Notes under the pieces: generated by a model | What the model was told of the DNA's origin: nothing | Databases searched by the model: none | Seen by the model: only the letters and a program-made list of their open reading frames with translations | Source of the DNA: Massilia phosphatilytica | GTDB taxonomy: Bacteria; Pseudomonadota; Gammaproteobacteria; Burkholderiales; Burkholderiaceae_D | NCBI RefSeq assembly: GCF_002968015.1 | Contig: NZ_PUIP01000004.1 | Location: forward strand, 310,001-374,000 | Direction: 5' to 3' | DNA length: 64,000 bases | In this document: piece after piece, positions 33,748 to 41,343 of the stretch | Numbering within the stretch: position 1 is the stretch's first letter | Layout of the letters: every line of letters starts with the position of its first letter | Translations under genes and position numbers: made by a program

Positions 33748-35640
33748 ATGAAAGCAGCGCACCTTCTGGCCGCACTCGCTTGCGGCCTCGCATTTTCCGG
33801 CCGCGCATCCGCCGCCCCGCCGGCCGTGTCGCAATCCGGCATCCCCGCCTTCGACGAGGCGATGCTGTCGCCCGACTACTGGATCCGGCGCGCGCCGGAG
33901 CCGGACGCCGTGCTGCGGGACGCGCGCGCGACCGCCGCGCAGCGGGCCGCCGCGTACGCACCGGGCGGCGGCTTCCTCGACATCCGCACGCTGCCCGCGA
34001 CGCTCACGCGTGCGCAGGTCCTCGACTGGATCCGCGGCGCGGAGCAGCAGTCGCCCATCAAGCTGGCCGTCGACGACGCCGGCCGCCCCGTCGGTCCGGA
34101 CACGCTGCAGGCGCTGCGTGACGCCACGGCCGCCGGCCAGGTCCCGGCCACGGCGTCGGCCCGCCACGGCCTCGCCGTGCGCCGCGCGGCGCTGCGCACC
34201 TACCCGAGCGACCGCACGTTCTTCGCCGCACCCGACCAGCGCGACTACGAAAGCCTCACGGCAGGCACGCTCTTCCCGGGCGAACCCGTGCTCGTTGCGC
34301 ACACGAGCGCCGACGGCCGCTGGCTGCTGGCCGTCACGACGCAGGGTCCGGCGTGGGTGCATGCCGACGACATCGCGCTCGGCCCGGCGGACACCGTCTT
34401 CGGCTACGCGGCGCTGCCGCCCGGTCGCGTGGTCACGGGCGACCACGTGCACACGGTATTCACGCCGGAGGCGCCCGCCGTATCGCAGCTCGACCTCGAC
34501 ATGGGCGTGGCCCTGCCGCGCGCCGACGTGCTGCCCGACCAACCCGTCAACGGCGCAAGCCCGTACGCGTCGTGGGCCGTGCAACTGCCCGTGCGCCGGG
34601 CCGACGGTACGCTGACGATCCAGCCCGCGCTGATCCGCCGCAGCGCCGACACGGCGCCGGGCTATCTGCCGCTCACGCGTGCAAACATCATCCGCCAATC
34701 GTTCAAGCTGCTCGGCGAGCGGTACGGGTGGGGCCACCAGTTCGATGCGCGCGACTGCAGCGGCCTGGTTGCAGAGACTTACCGCAGCATGGGCCTGCTG
34801 CTGCAGCACAGCTCCGGTCTCCAGGGCACGTCGACGGCGCTGGAGCACCGCACGTTCACGGCCACGGACTCGCACGCGGCGCGCGTGCAAGCGGTGCGGG
34901 AGGCGCAGGTGGGAGATCTCGTCGTCGTGCCGGGCCATGTGCTGATGATCATCGGGCACGTGAACGGCGAACCGTACGTGATCCAGGACGTGCCGTACGC
35001 CGTGTTCAAGGATCCCGCGACCGGCGCGCTGCGCGGGACGAAGCTGAACCAGGTGTCCGTGACGCCGCTGCTGCCCCTCCATGCGGATGACACGACGCTG
35101 TACGTGGATGCGATGACCAGTCTGGTGCAGCCGACGCGGGGGCAGGCAGCGACGACGACGTCCGCGCCGCATGACGGCCAGCACGATTTCGACTGGGAAA
35201 TCGGCAACTGGGATACGCAACTGAAACGCTTGCGCGAACCGCTCAGCGGCAAGACCGACTGGGTCGAGTACACGGGCACGTCGGTCGTCAAGGCCGTCAT
35301 GGGCGGACGGGCCAACCTCGTCGAGCTGGATGTGCACGGCAGCGCCGGCCGCATCGCCGGCGTGTCGCTGCGCCTGTACCAGCCTGCGAGCGGCCAGTGG
35401 GCCCTGCATTTCGCGAACCTGGCCAACGGGTTGATGACCGAACCGATGCAGGGTTCGTTCAAGGATGGCCGGGGCACGTTCTACGGCACGGACACGGTGA
35501 ACGGGCGCGCGGTACGGGTCCGGTTCCTGGTCGTGCCGATGGGCGGCGGCCAGTGGCGCTTCGAACAGGCCTACTCGGCGGATGGCGGGCAGCGCTGGGA
35601 GACGAACTGGATTGCCATCGATACGCGCCGCGGGCGCTAG
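33748..35640 (+). CDS. exported NlpC/P60 peptidase with SH3 region fused to a C-terminal DUF1579-like domain
   Basis: Exported protein of 630 residues with a signal peptide at about 1-23. An N-terminal region with SH3-like folds covers about 120-300. The NlpC/P60 cysteine peptidase domain is at about 310-460: the catalytic Cys is in FDARDCSGLVAET and a His lies in VPGHVLMIIGH. After a short linker, a separate beta-rich domain of about 155 residues (from about 472, HDFDWEIGNWDTQLKRL, to WETNWIAIDT) resembles small stand-alone DUF1579-like proteins. NlpC/P60 enzymes cut peptidoglycan stem peptides. The fusion is unusual. It precedes a holin-like CidA/LrgA-LrgB pair by 82 bp on the same strand, hinting at a shared cell-wall role. 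Confidence 0.88.
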   Translation: MKAAHLLAALACGLAFSGRASAAPPAVSQSGIPAFDEAMLSPDYWIRRAPEPDAVLRDARATAAQRAAAYAPGGGFLDIRTLPATLTRAQVLDWIRGAEQQSPIKLAVDDAGRPVGPDTLQALRDATAAGQVPATASARHGLAVRRAALRTYPSDRTFFAAPDQRDYESLTAGTLFPGEPVLVAHTSADGRWLLAVTTQGPAWVHADDIALGPADTVFGYAALPPGRVVTGDHVHTVFTPEAPAVSQLDLDMGVALPRADVLPDQPVNGASPYASWAVQLPVRRADGTLTIQPALIRRSADTAPGYLPLTRANIIRQSFKLLGERYGWGHQFDARDCSGLVAETYRSMGLLLQHSSGLQGTSTALEHRTFTATDSHAARVQAVREAQVGDLVVVPGHVLMIIGHVNGEPYVIQDVPYAVFKDPATGALRGTKLNQVSVTPLLPLHADDTTLYVDAMTSLVQPTRGQAATTTSAPHDGQHDFDWEIGNWDTQLKRLREPLSGKTDWVEYTGTSVVKAVMGGRANLVELDVHGSAGRIAGVSLRLYQPASGQWALHFANLANGLMTEPMQGSFKDGRGTFYGTDTVNGRAVRVRFLVVPMGGGQWRFEQAYSADGGQRWETNWIAIDTRRGR

Positions 35641-35722
35641 CGTAGCCCGGGGCCAGGCGGCCACACCTGTTATCCTTCACGCCTGGCGGTCCGACGGGCC
35701 GCGCGCCATCGAAGGAGGTCGC

Positions 35723-36085
35723 TTGCTGCTCGCGTTTGCCGTACTACTCGTGTTCCAGTGCCTGGGAGAGGGGCTCGTTTTCCTGGTCGGACTGCCGGTG
35801 CCGGGCCCCGTGGCCGGCATGTTGCTGCTGCTGGCGGCGCTCGCCGCGTTCCCGCGCCTGCACGACACCGTGGAAGCGGGCGCGAACGAGCTGCTGCGCC
35901 ACCTGTCGCTGCTGTTCGTGCCGGCCGGCGTGGGCATCATCGTGGCGGCGGCCAGCGGCAGCGGACACTGGCTCGCGATCTGCGCGGCGGTCGCCGGCAG
36001 CACGGTGCTGACCCTCGCCGTCACGGCGCTCGTACTGCGCGCGCTGGCGCCCGCCGGCAGGAACGAGGAGGGCGGCGATGTTTAA
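35723..36085 (+). CDS. CidA/LrgA family membrane protein (TTG start)
   Basis: Small holin-like membrane protein of 120 residues with four helices. The family segment LVGLPVPGPVAGMLLLLAAL and the later FVPAGVGI are clear. The start is read as TTG at 35723-35725, because a perfect GAAGGAGG lies four bases upstream and the protein then begins as CidA/LrgA proteins do; no ATG fits. It overlaps the LrgB gene by eight bases. The pair is linked to control of murein hydrolases and, in recent work, to transport of small acids. Confidence 0.87.
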   Translation: MLLAFAVLLVFQCLGEGLVFLVGLPVPGPVAGMLLLLAALAAFPRLHDTVEAGANELLRHLSLLFVPAGVGIIVAAASGSGHWLAICAAVAGSTVLTLAVTALVLRALAPAGRNEEGGDV

Positions 36086-36818
36086 TTTCGAGGAACTCAC
36101 CCACTTCTGGGTCTATCTGTCGGCGTCGCCGCTGCTCGGCCTCACGATCACCCTGTGCGCCTACGTGTTCGCGCAATGGGTCTACGCGCGCTGCGGATTC
36201 TCGCCGCTCGCCAATCCCGTCGCCATCGCAATCGCCCTCGTGAGCCTCGTACTGGCGGCGAGCGGCATGTCGTACCAACGTTATTTCGCGGGCGCGCAAT
36301 TCGTCCATTTCCTGCTCGGTCCCGCCACCGTCGCCCTCGCGGTGCCGCTCGCGCGCCAGATGCCGCGCCTGCGCCGCAGCCTGTTCCCGCTCGCGTGCGC
36401 CCTGCTGTCCGGGTGCGTGACGGCCATCGTCAGCGCCGTCGGCATCGCCGTGCTGATGGGCGCGTCGCCGGAACTGGCGCGCTCGCTGGGACCAAAGTCG
36501 GCCACGACGCCTATCGCGATGGCGGTGTCGGAACACCTGGGCGGCGTGCCGGCGCTGACGGCCGTCCTCGTGATCGGCACGGGGATCTTCGGCGCCGTCA
36601 CGGCGCGCTTCCTGATGAACGCCCTGCGCATCGACTCGCACGCGGCGCGCGGCCTTGCGCTGGGCGTCGCGTCGCACGGCATCGGCACGGCACGCGCGTT
36701 CCAGGTCAGTCCCGAGATGGGCGCCTACGCGGGCCTCGGCATGGGCATCAACGGCGTGCTGACGGCGTTGCTGGCCCCGTGGCTCGTGCCTTTGCTGCTG
36801 CGCTGGATGGGGCAATAA
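36078..36818 (+). CDS. LrgB/CidB family membrane protein
   Basis: Inner-membrane protein of 246 residues with about seven helices. Family marks are LGPATVALAVPLARQ near 75-90, GPKSATTPIAMAV near 137-149, and the re-entrant GVASHGIGTARA near 197-208. It overlaps the CidA/LrgA gene by eight bases and acts with it. A hairpin at 36824-36855 follows. Confidence 0.92.
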   Translation: MFNFEELTHFWVYLSASPLLGLTITLCAYVFAQWVYARCGFSPLANPVAIAIALVSLVLAASGMSYQRYFAGAQFVHFLLGPATVALAVPLARQMPRLRRSLFPLACALLSGCVTAIVSAVGIAVLMGASPELARSLGPKSATTPIAMAVSEHLGGVPALTAVLVIGTGIFGAVTARFLMNALRIDSHAARGLALGVASHGIGTARAFQVSPEMGAYAGLGMGINGVLTALLAPWLVPLLLRWMGQ

Positions 36819-36823
36819 GAGAA

Positions 36824-36855
36824 GCCCGCAACCACGCGCGGACGCGATTGCGGGC
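36824..36855 (+). terminator. hairpin behind the LrgB gene
   Basis: GCCCGCAA and TTGCGGGC pair perfectly around a 16-base loop, 5 bp after the lrgB stop. It is probably the transcript end, although it lacks a U-tract. Confidence 0.5.
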
Positions 36856-36923
36856 GGGGCAGGCGGCGGAACGCCGTGCCGGGGGAGCGCAGGCGGCTTG
36901 CGCCGCTGCGAAAAACCTGACGG

Positions 36924-37508
36924 TCAGGCGTGCGAGGACTTGCGGGTGAAGGCGCGGGCCGCGAACAGGGCGCTGGCCACGCCGACGACGATGGCGGCCG
37001 TGCTGCCCGAGAAGCCGACCGCCGTGTTGGCGGCGATCTTGCCTGCCTTCGGCGTCACGAGTTCAAGGCGGCGCTTCGTCATCTGGGCGCCCAGCTCGGA
37101 CAGGCGGTCCTTGCTCAGGGTCTGCTCGGCTTCGGGCAGCAGCACGGTTTCCTCGTCGGCCACGTGGTGCTGCACGTCGCGCATCAGCTCGAACACGAGT
37201 TCATCGTGGCGCGGCGATTTCGGGTCGGTGCGGCGCAGCTCCGCGATCACGGCGCGCATCTCGTCATGTTCCGGCTCGCTCTTGTCCATGACCTTCTGGT
37301 CGTGGGCGCGCGGGCGCATGACGGGATAGAAGATTTCCTCTTCCAGGGTCGCATGGATTTCCAGCGCGTCGCAGATCGTTTCCGCCAGCGCCTTCTTGAC
37401 GCTCGGGCGCTTGTCGCGGGTGTACTGGTGGAAGGTCACCATCACGTGCGAGTGATCGAAGCGGATCATGTCGGTGATGGATGGACTCAATTTGTTCAGG
37501 GAAAACAT
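36924..37508 (-). CDS. hemerythrin-like protein with a C-terminal membrane helix
   Basis: Protein of 194 residues. The HHE/hemerythrin iron site is seen in MIRFDHSHVMVTFHQYT, in HATLEEEIFYPVM, in EPEHDEMRAVIAEL and in HHVADEETVLLPEAE. A membrane helix follows at about 165-185 (GFSGSTAAIVVGVASALFAA), ending in a basic tail. The start at 37508 (MFSLNKLSPS) has GGAGA five bases upstream; the open frame before it has none. The di-iron domain may bind oxygen or NO or store iron. It is divergent from the manganese catalase gene. Confidence 0.88.
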   Translation of the reverse strand: MFSLNKLSPSITDMIRFDHSHVMVTFHQYTRDKRPSVKKALAETICDALEIHATLEEEIFYPVMRPRAHDQKVMDKSEPEHDEMRAVIAELRRTDPKSPRHDELVFELMRDVQHHVADEETVLLPEAEQTLSKDRLSELGAQMTKRRLELVTPKAGKIAANTAVGFSGSTAAIVVGVASALFAARAFTRKSSHA

Positions 37509-37824
37509 GAGCGTCTCCAGTTGGCTGTGGGGTAGCGATAACTGCATGGTAGTGCCGGCGCTAGAGCTGCTGCGTAGGAGGGCGCCGCACGGTCTTGTCG
37601 GCCGATGACGCATGGGGCGTCAGGCCCAGACCGGCAATCTCTCGACCGTTTCCATCTGTTCAGAATCTTGCGTGGCTCGACAGGATGTCGCCTCTAATCC
37701 TACACAGACACGGCTTCGTGGCTGATTACTGCGCACCGCAACGCTGCCAAGATGACAGCAACACCGCGCGGTAACGCAGGACGCGTTCTGCGCGGCGATC
37801 CAATTACACACTGGAGGAATCGGA
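37509..37824. other. 316-bp divergent spacer between hemerythrin and catalase genes
   Basis: Contains the outward promoters of both genes. The catalase SD (GGAGG) lies near its right end, seven bases before the ATG. No convincing -35/-10 pair, palindrome or small coding frame was found. Confidence 0.6.
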
Positions 37825-38766
37825 ATGTTTGCACATAACAAACGTCTGCAGTACACCGTGCGTGTCAGTGAGCCGAATCCCGGGCTGGCCAACCTGATGC
37901 TGGAACAATTCGGCGGCCCGCAGGGCGAGCTGGCGGCGGCCATGCGCTACTTCACCCAGGCCGTCAGCGAGGATGATGCGGGCCGCAAGGACATGCTGTT
38001 CGACATCGCGACGGAAGAGCTCAGCCACCTCGAGGTGATCGGTCACATCGTCGCCATGCTCAACAAGGGCGCCAAGGGCGAGCTGGCCGAAGCCGTCGAC
38101 AGCGAGGCGGAGCTGTACAAGAAGATCCACGGCGCGGGCAACGACAGCCACGTGACGCAGGTGTTGTACGGCGGCGGGACGCCGCTGGTGAATTCCGCCG
38201 GCGTGCCGTGGACAGCCGCCTACATCGACACGATCGGCGAGCCGACGGCCGACCTCCGTTCCAACATCGCCGCCGAGGCGCGCGCCAAGATCGTCTACGA
38301 GCGCCTGATCGCGCTGACCGACGACCCGGGCGTGAAGGAAGCGCTGGGCTTCCTGATGACGCGCGAGATCGCGCACCAGAAGTCGTTCGAGAAGGCGCTG
38401 TACTCGATCCAGCCGAACTTCCCGTCTGGGAAAATGCCGGGCGATCCGCGCTTCGCGAACACGTACTTCAACATGTCGCAGGGCCCGGGCGAGATGCGCG
38501 GTTCGTGGAACCAGGGCGAGAACTGGGACTTTGTCACGGACCGCGAGAAGCAGATGGCCGTCGACGGCGGTTCGGGCGAGGCCGAAGTCAAGTTGCCGGC
38601 GAAGGACGTCGACCTCCTCAAGCAGATGGCCGAGCGCACGATGTCCGACCCGAATGTCGATCCGACGACCGGCGCGGAACTGGGCATGGGCCACCAGACG
38701 CTGGCTGACGGCATGACCGTGCAGCCGGGTGCGCAGCCGAGCCCCGGGGCGCCGAAGCTGCACTGA
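37825..38766 (+). CDS. manganese catalase
   Basis: Non-heme, dimanganese catalase of 313 residues. The four-helix bundle with the metal ligands is shown by QGELAAAMRYFTQA, DIATEELSHLEVIGHIV, NIAAEARAKIVYERL and FLMTREIAHQKSFEKAL, which carry the Glu and His ligands. The family C-terminal region (FNMSQG, then GEMRGSWNQG) is present. It removes hydrogen peroxide. It sits between a hemerythrin gene and a ZIP metal transporter, suggesting a stress and metal-supply group. Confidence 0.95.
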   Translation: MFAHNKRLQYTVRVSEPNPGLANLMLEQFGGPQGELAAAMRYFTQAVSEDDAGRKDMLFDIATEELSHLEVIGHIVAMLNKGAKGELAEAVDSEAELYKKIHGAGNDSHVTQVLYGGGTPLVNSAGVPWTAAYIDTIGEPTADLRSNIAAEARAKIVYERLIALTDDPGVKEALGFLMTREIAHQKSFEKALYSIQPNFPSGKMPGDPRFANTYFNMSQGPGEMRGSWNQGENWDFVTDREKQMAVDGGSGEAEVKLPAKDVDLLKQMAERTMSDPNVDPTTGAELGMGHQTLADGMTVQPGAQPSPGAPKLH

Positions 38767-38797
38767 CGCTCCACTGCGTCGTCCCCGTCCGCGCGGG

Positions 38798-38849
38798 GAG
38801 TCATCCCCGCCGGGGGCGGGGAGTCATCCCCGCCGGGGGCGGGGATGAC
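38798..38849. repeat. REP-like hairpin repeat in two tandem copies
   Basis: A 23-bp unit containing GTCATCCCCGCC is repeated exactly (38798-38820, 38821-38843). The second copy extends to a perfect stem-loop: GTCATCCCCGCC at 38823-38834, loop GGG, and GGCGGGGATGAC at 38838-38849. It lies between the catalase and ZIP genes. The shape is that of extragenic palindromic repeats widespread in proteobacteria; it may also end the catalase transcript. Confidence 0.8.
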
Positions 38850-38875
38850 AGTCCATTTCTCTCACCGAGTGCCAC

Positions 38876-39790
38876 ATGGAAACACCCCTGACGAAACCCG
38901 CCGCGCTGGCCTGGATGCTGCGTCCCCGCCGGCTGGCCGGCTGCGCCGTGTGCCTCCTCGGCTGCGCCTTGCTGATGTTCGCAGGCTCCGGCTATCTCGC
39001 CAGCCTCCTGGACGGTGTCCCGCACGTGCGCGGCGCGCTGGTCGGCGGCGCAACGGCGGCCGCGGCGACCGCGCTCGGCACCTTGCCCATCCTGCTCTCC
39101 CAGAATTTTTCCAATCGCACCTACGACTGCTTCCTCGGCTTCGGCGGCGGCGTGATGCTGGGTGCGACCGCTTTCTCGCTCGTGATCCCCGCGCTGGCCG
39201 CGGCAAAGTCGGGCGGCGCGGGCAACTGGGGGGCGAGCCTGTCCGTCGGCGCCGGCATCATGGCCGGCGCGGCGCTCCTGCTCGTCCTCGACCGCTGCAT
39301 CGCCACCGACGGCATCCTCGCGCACGACGATCCCCGCACTTCGCATTCACTGAAACGCGCCTGGCTGTTCGTGTGGGCCGTCGCGCTGCACAACCTGCCG
39401 GAAGGCCTCGCGATCGGCGTCGCGTACGCGGGCGTCGACGTCGACAAGGCGAATTCGCTGGCGACCGGCATCTCGATCCAGGACGTGCCGGAAGGCCTCG
39501 TCGTCGCGCTTGCGCTGCGCACCGTCGGCTATGGACGGGGACTGTCGGCGGCGCTGGGCGTCGCATCCGGCCTGATCGAACCCGTGGCCGCGGTCGCGGG
39601 CGCCATCCTGATCGGCGTCTCCGCCGGCCTGCTGCCGTTCGCGCTGGCCGCCGCGGCGGGCGCGATGCTGTTCGTGATCGTCAACGACGTCGTGCCGGAA
39701 GCGCAGCAGAACGGCAACGGCACATGGGCCAGCGTGGCCCTCGTCTTCGGCTTCATCTTGATGACGGTGCTCGATACGGCGCTCGGTTGA
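38876..39790 (+). CDS. ZIP family divalent metal transporter
   Basis: Inner-membrane metal-ion transporter of 304 residues with about eight helices. The metal-binding signatures HNLPEGLAIGVAYAG and SIQDVPEGLVVALAL in the fourth and fifth core helices are complete. Substrates in the family are zinc, iron or manganese. Lying 110 bp behind the manganese catalase on the same strand, manganese supply is an attractive but unproven role. A degraded ZIP relative lies at 57138. Confidence 0.92.
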   Translation: METPLTKPAALAWMLRPRRLAGCAVCLLGCALLMFAGSGYLASLLDGVPHVRGALVGGATAAAATALGTLPILLSQNFSNRTYDCFLGFGGGVMLGATAFSLVIPALAAAKSGGAGNWGASLSVGAGIMAGAALLLVLDRCIATDGILAHDDPRTSHSLKRAWLFVWAVALHNLPEGLAIGVAYAGVDVDKANSLATGISIQDVPEGLVVALALRTVGYGRGLSAALGVASGLIEPVAAVAGAILIGVSAGLLPFALAAAAGAMLFVIVNDVVPEAQQNGNGTWASVALVFGFILMTVLDTALG

Positions 39791-39811
39791 TACCGAAATC
39801 GAAATCGCATA

Positions 39812-39892
39812 CCTGTTTTATTTCATTGGTGTCCGCGACCCGCATTGCCTAAGCTGGTGGCGGGCTTGACCCATATGCATAAATAAAACAGG
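39812..39892 (+). promoter_or_regulatory. long-range inverted repeat reaching the GH43 ribosome binding site
   Basis: CCTGTTTTATTT (39812-39823) and AAATAAAACAGG (39881-39892) are perfect 12-base complements 57 bases apart. The right arm runs into the AGGAGA ribosome binding site of the GH43 gene (ATG 39900). It could be a pair of regulator sites or a leader RNA stem that hides the SD. Confidence 0.5.
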
Positions 39893-39899
39893 AGACACC

Positions 39900-41267
39900 A
39901 TGTTCAAGAAGCTGCTGGCAGCCTGCTGCCTCGCACTCGGCTGCGCCTCGGCCGGGGCCATCGATCTGCTCGGCGTGAACAACGCCCACGACCCGGGCAC
40001 GATCACGAAGGACGGCGATACCTATTTCAACTTCACGACCGGCACCGGCATCTGGTATTCCACGTCGAAGGACCTCAAGACGTGGGCGGCCGGGCCGGCG
40101 CCCGTGTTCGCGACCCCGCCCGCCTGGGTCACGCAGAAGATCCCGAATTTCTCGGGCTCGTACTGGGCGCCGGACGTCATTCAGATGAATGGCTATTACT
40201 ACCTGTACTACTCCGTGTCGTCGTTCGGCACGTCGTCGTCCGCGATCGGCGTCGCCAGGAGCGCGTCGCTGAAGACCCCGAGCTGGCAAGACCTGGGCAT
40301 CGTCGTGCAGTCGTACGGCGGCAGCGCCGAGATCAATGCCATCGACCCCGCGCTGTTCCGCGACCATGACGGCAAGGTCTACCTGAGCTACGGCTCGTTC
40401 TTCGGCGGCATCGGGCTGGCCGAGATCGACCAGGCCACCGGCAAGCTGGCCGGCAGCGTGACGACGATCTGGGGCGGCGGCGGCCGCGACATCGAGGCGC
40501 CCTACATCACGCGCGACGGCGGCTACTACTACCTGTTCGTGAACCGCGGCAGCTGCTGCCACGGCGTCGATTCCACCTATTACGTGGAAGTGCAGCGGGC
40601 GACGAACATCCGCGGCCCGTACTCCGGTACCCGGACGATCCTGCCAGTCACCGACGGCAAATACCGCGGCCCCGGCCACATCGCCGACCTGCGCCAGGAC
40701 GGCTGCCACTTCGTCTCCACGCACTACTACGACCTGACCGACAACGGCAACGCGAAGCTGGACATCCAGCGCATGACGTACAGCGCCGGCTGGCCGGTCC
40801 TGACCCGCAACTTCACGGATTTCGCCGGCTGCGGCGGCATCAGCGACGGCGTCTACGCGTTCAAGTCGCGCCTGTCCGGCAAGGTATTCGGCGTAGCGGG
40901 CGGATCGACGCTGGACGGCGCCCTCGTCCAGCAGGCGACGGACGCGAACGCGCGCCACCAGCAGTGGTACGTCATCGGCCACGGCGACGGCTATTACAGC
41001 ATCATCAACGCGAACAGCCTGAAAAGCCTGGACGACTACGACAATTCGACGACGGCCGGCACGAACATCGCGCAGTGGGGCTATTGGGCGGGATTGGGAC
41101 AGCAATGGCGCTTCGCCAGCCCGGCGTCCGGCTACTACACGGTCGCGAACCAGCTTTCCGGCATGGTGCTGGACGTGCAGAACAAGAGCACGGCGGATGG
41201 CGCGCAGATCATCCAGTACCCGTCCAACGGGGGCACCAACCAGCAGTGGTCGCTGATCCGGAAATAG
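39900..41267 (+). CDS. secreted GH43 arabinan endo-1,5-alpha-L-arabinanase with ricin-type beta-trefoil
   Basis: Secreted enzyme of 455 residues with a signal peptide at about 1-20. The GH43 five-bladed propeller covers about 22-315; the catalytic set is Asp31 (NAHDPG, base), Asp149 (NAIDPALF, pKa tuner) and Glu199 (DIEAPY, acid). A ricin-type beta-trefoil carbohydrate-binding domain follows at about 320-455 with repeated QQW motifs (HQQWYV, GQQWRF, NQQWSL). It should cut the arabinan side chains of pectin. No sugar regulator or transporter adjoins it. Confidence 0.94.
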   Translation: MFKKLLAACCLALGCASAGAIDLLGVNNAHDPGTITKDGDTYFNFTTGTGIWYSTSKDLKTWAAGPAPVFATPPAWVTQKIPNFSGSYWAPDVIQMNGYYYLYYSVSSFGTSSSAIGVARSASLKTPSWQDLGIVVQSYGGSAEINAIDPALFRDHDGKVYLSYGSFFGGIGLAEIDQATGKLAGSVTTIWGGGGRDIEAPYITRDGGYYYLFVNRGSCCHGVDSTYYVEVQRATNIRGPYSGTRTILPVTDGKYRGPGHIADLRQDGCHFVSTHYYDLTDNGNAKLDIQRMTYSAGWPVLTRNFTDFAGCGGISDGVYAFKSRLSGKVFGVAGGSTLDGALVQQATDANARHQQWYVIGHGDGYYSIINANSLKSLDDYDNSTTAGTNIAQWGYWAGLGQQWRFASPASGYYTVANQLSGMVLDVQNKSTADGAQIIQYPSNGGTNQQWSLIRK

Positions 41268-41343
41268 GGCGGCAGGGCGCACGTGTGTGACGTGCGCCCG
41301 TTACGCTGTGGTACATTGTTGCCAATCCGCACGGCTTCTGTTC

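Noticed and set aside
31580..33961. 793-codon open frame on the minus strand
   Set aside because: Antisense to the chemoreceptor; no domain recognisable.
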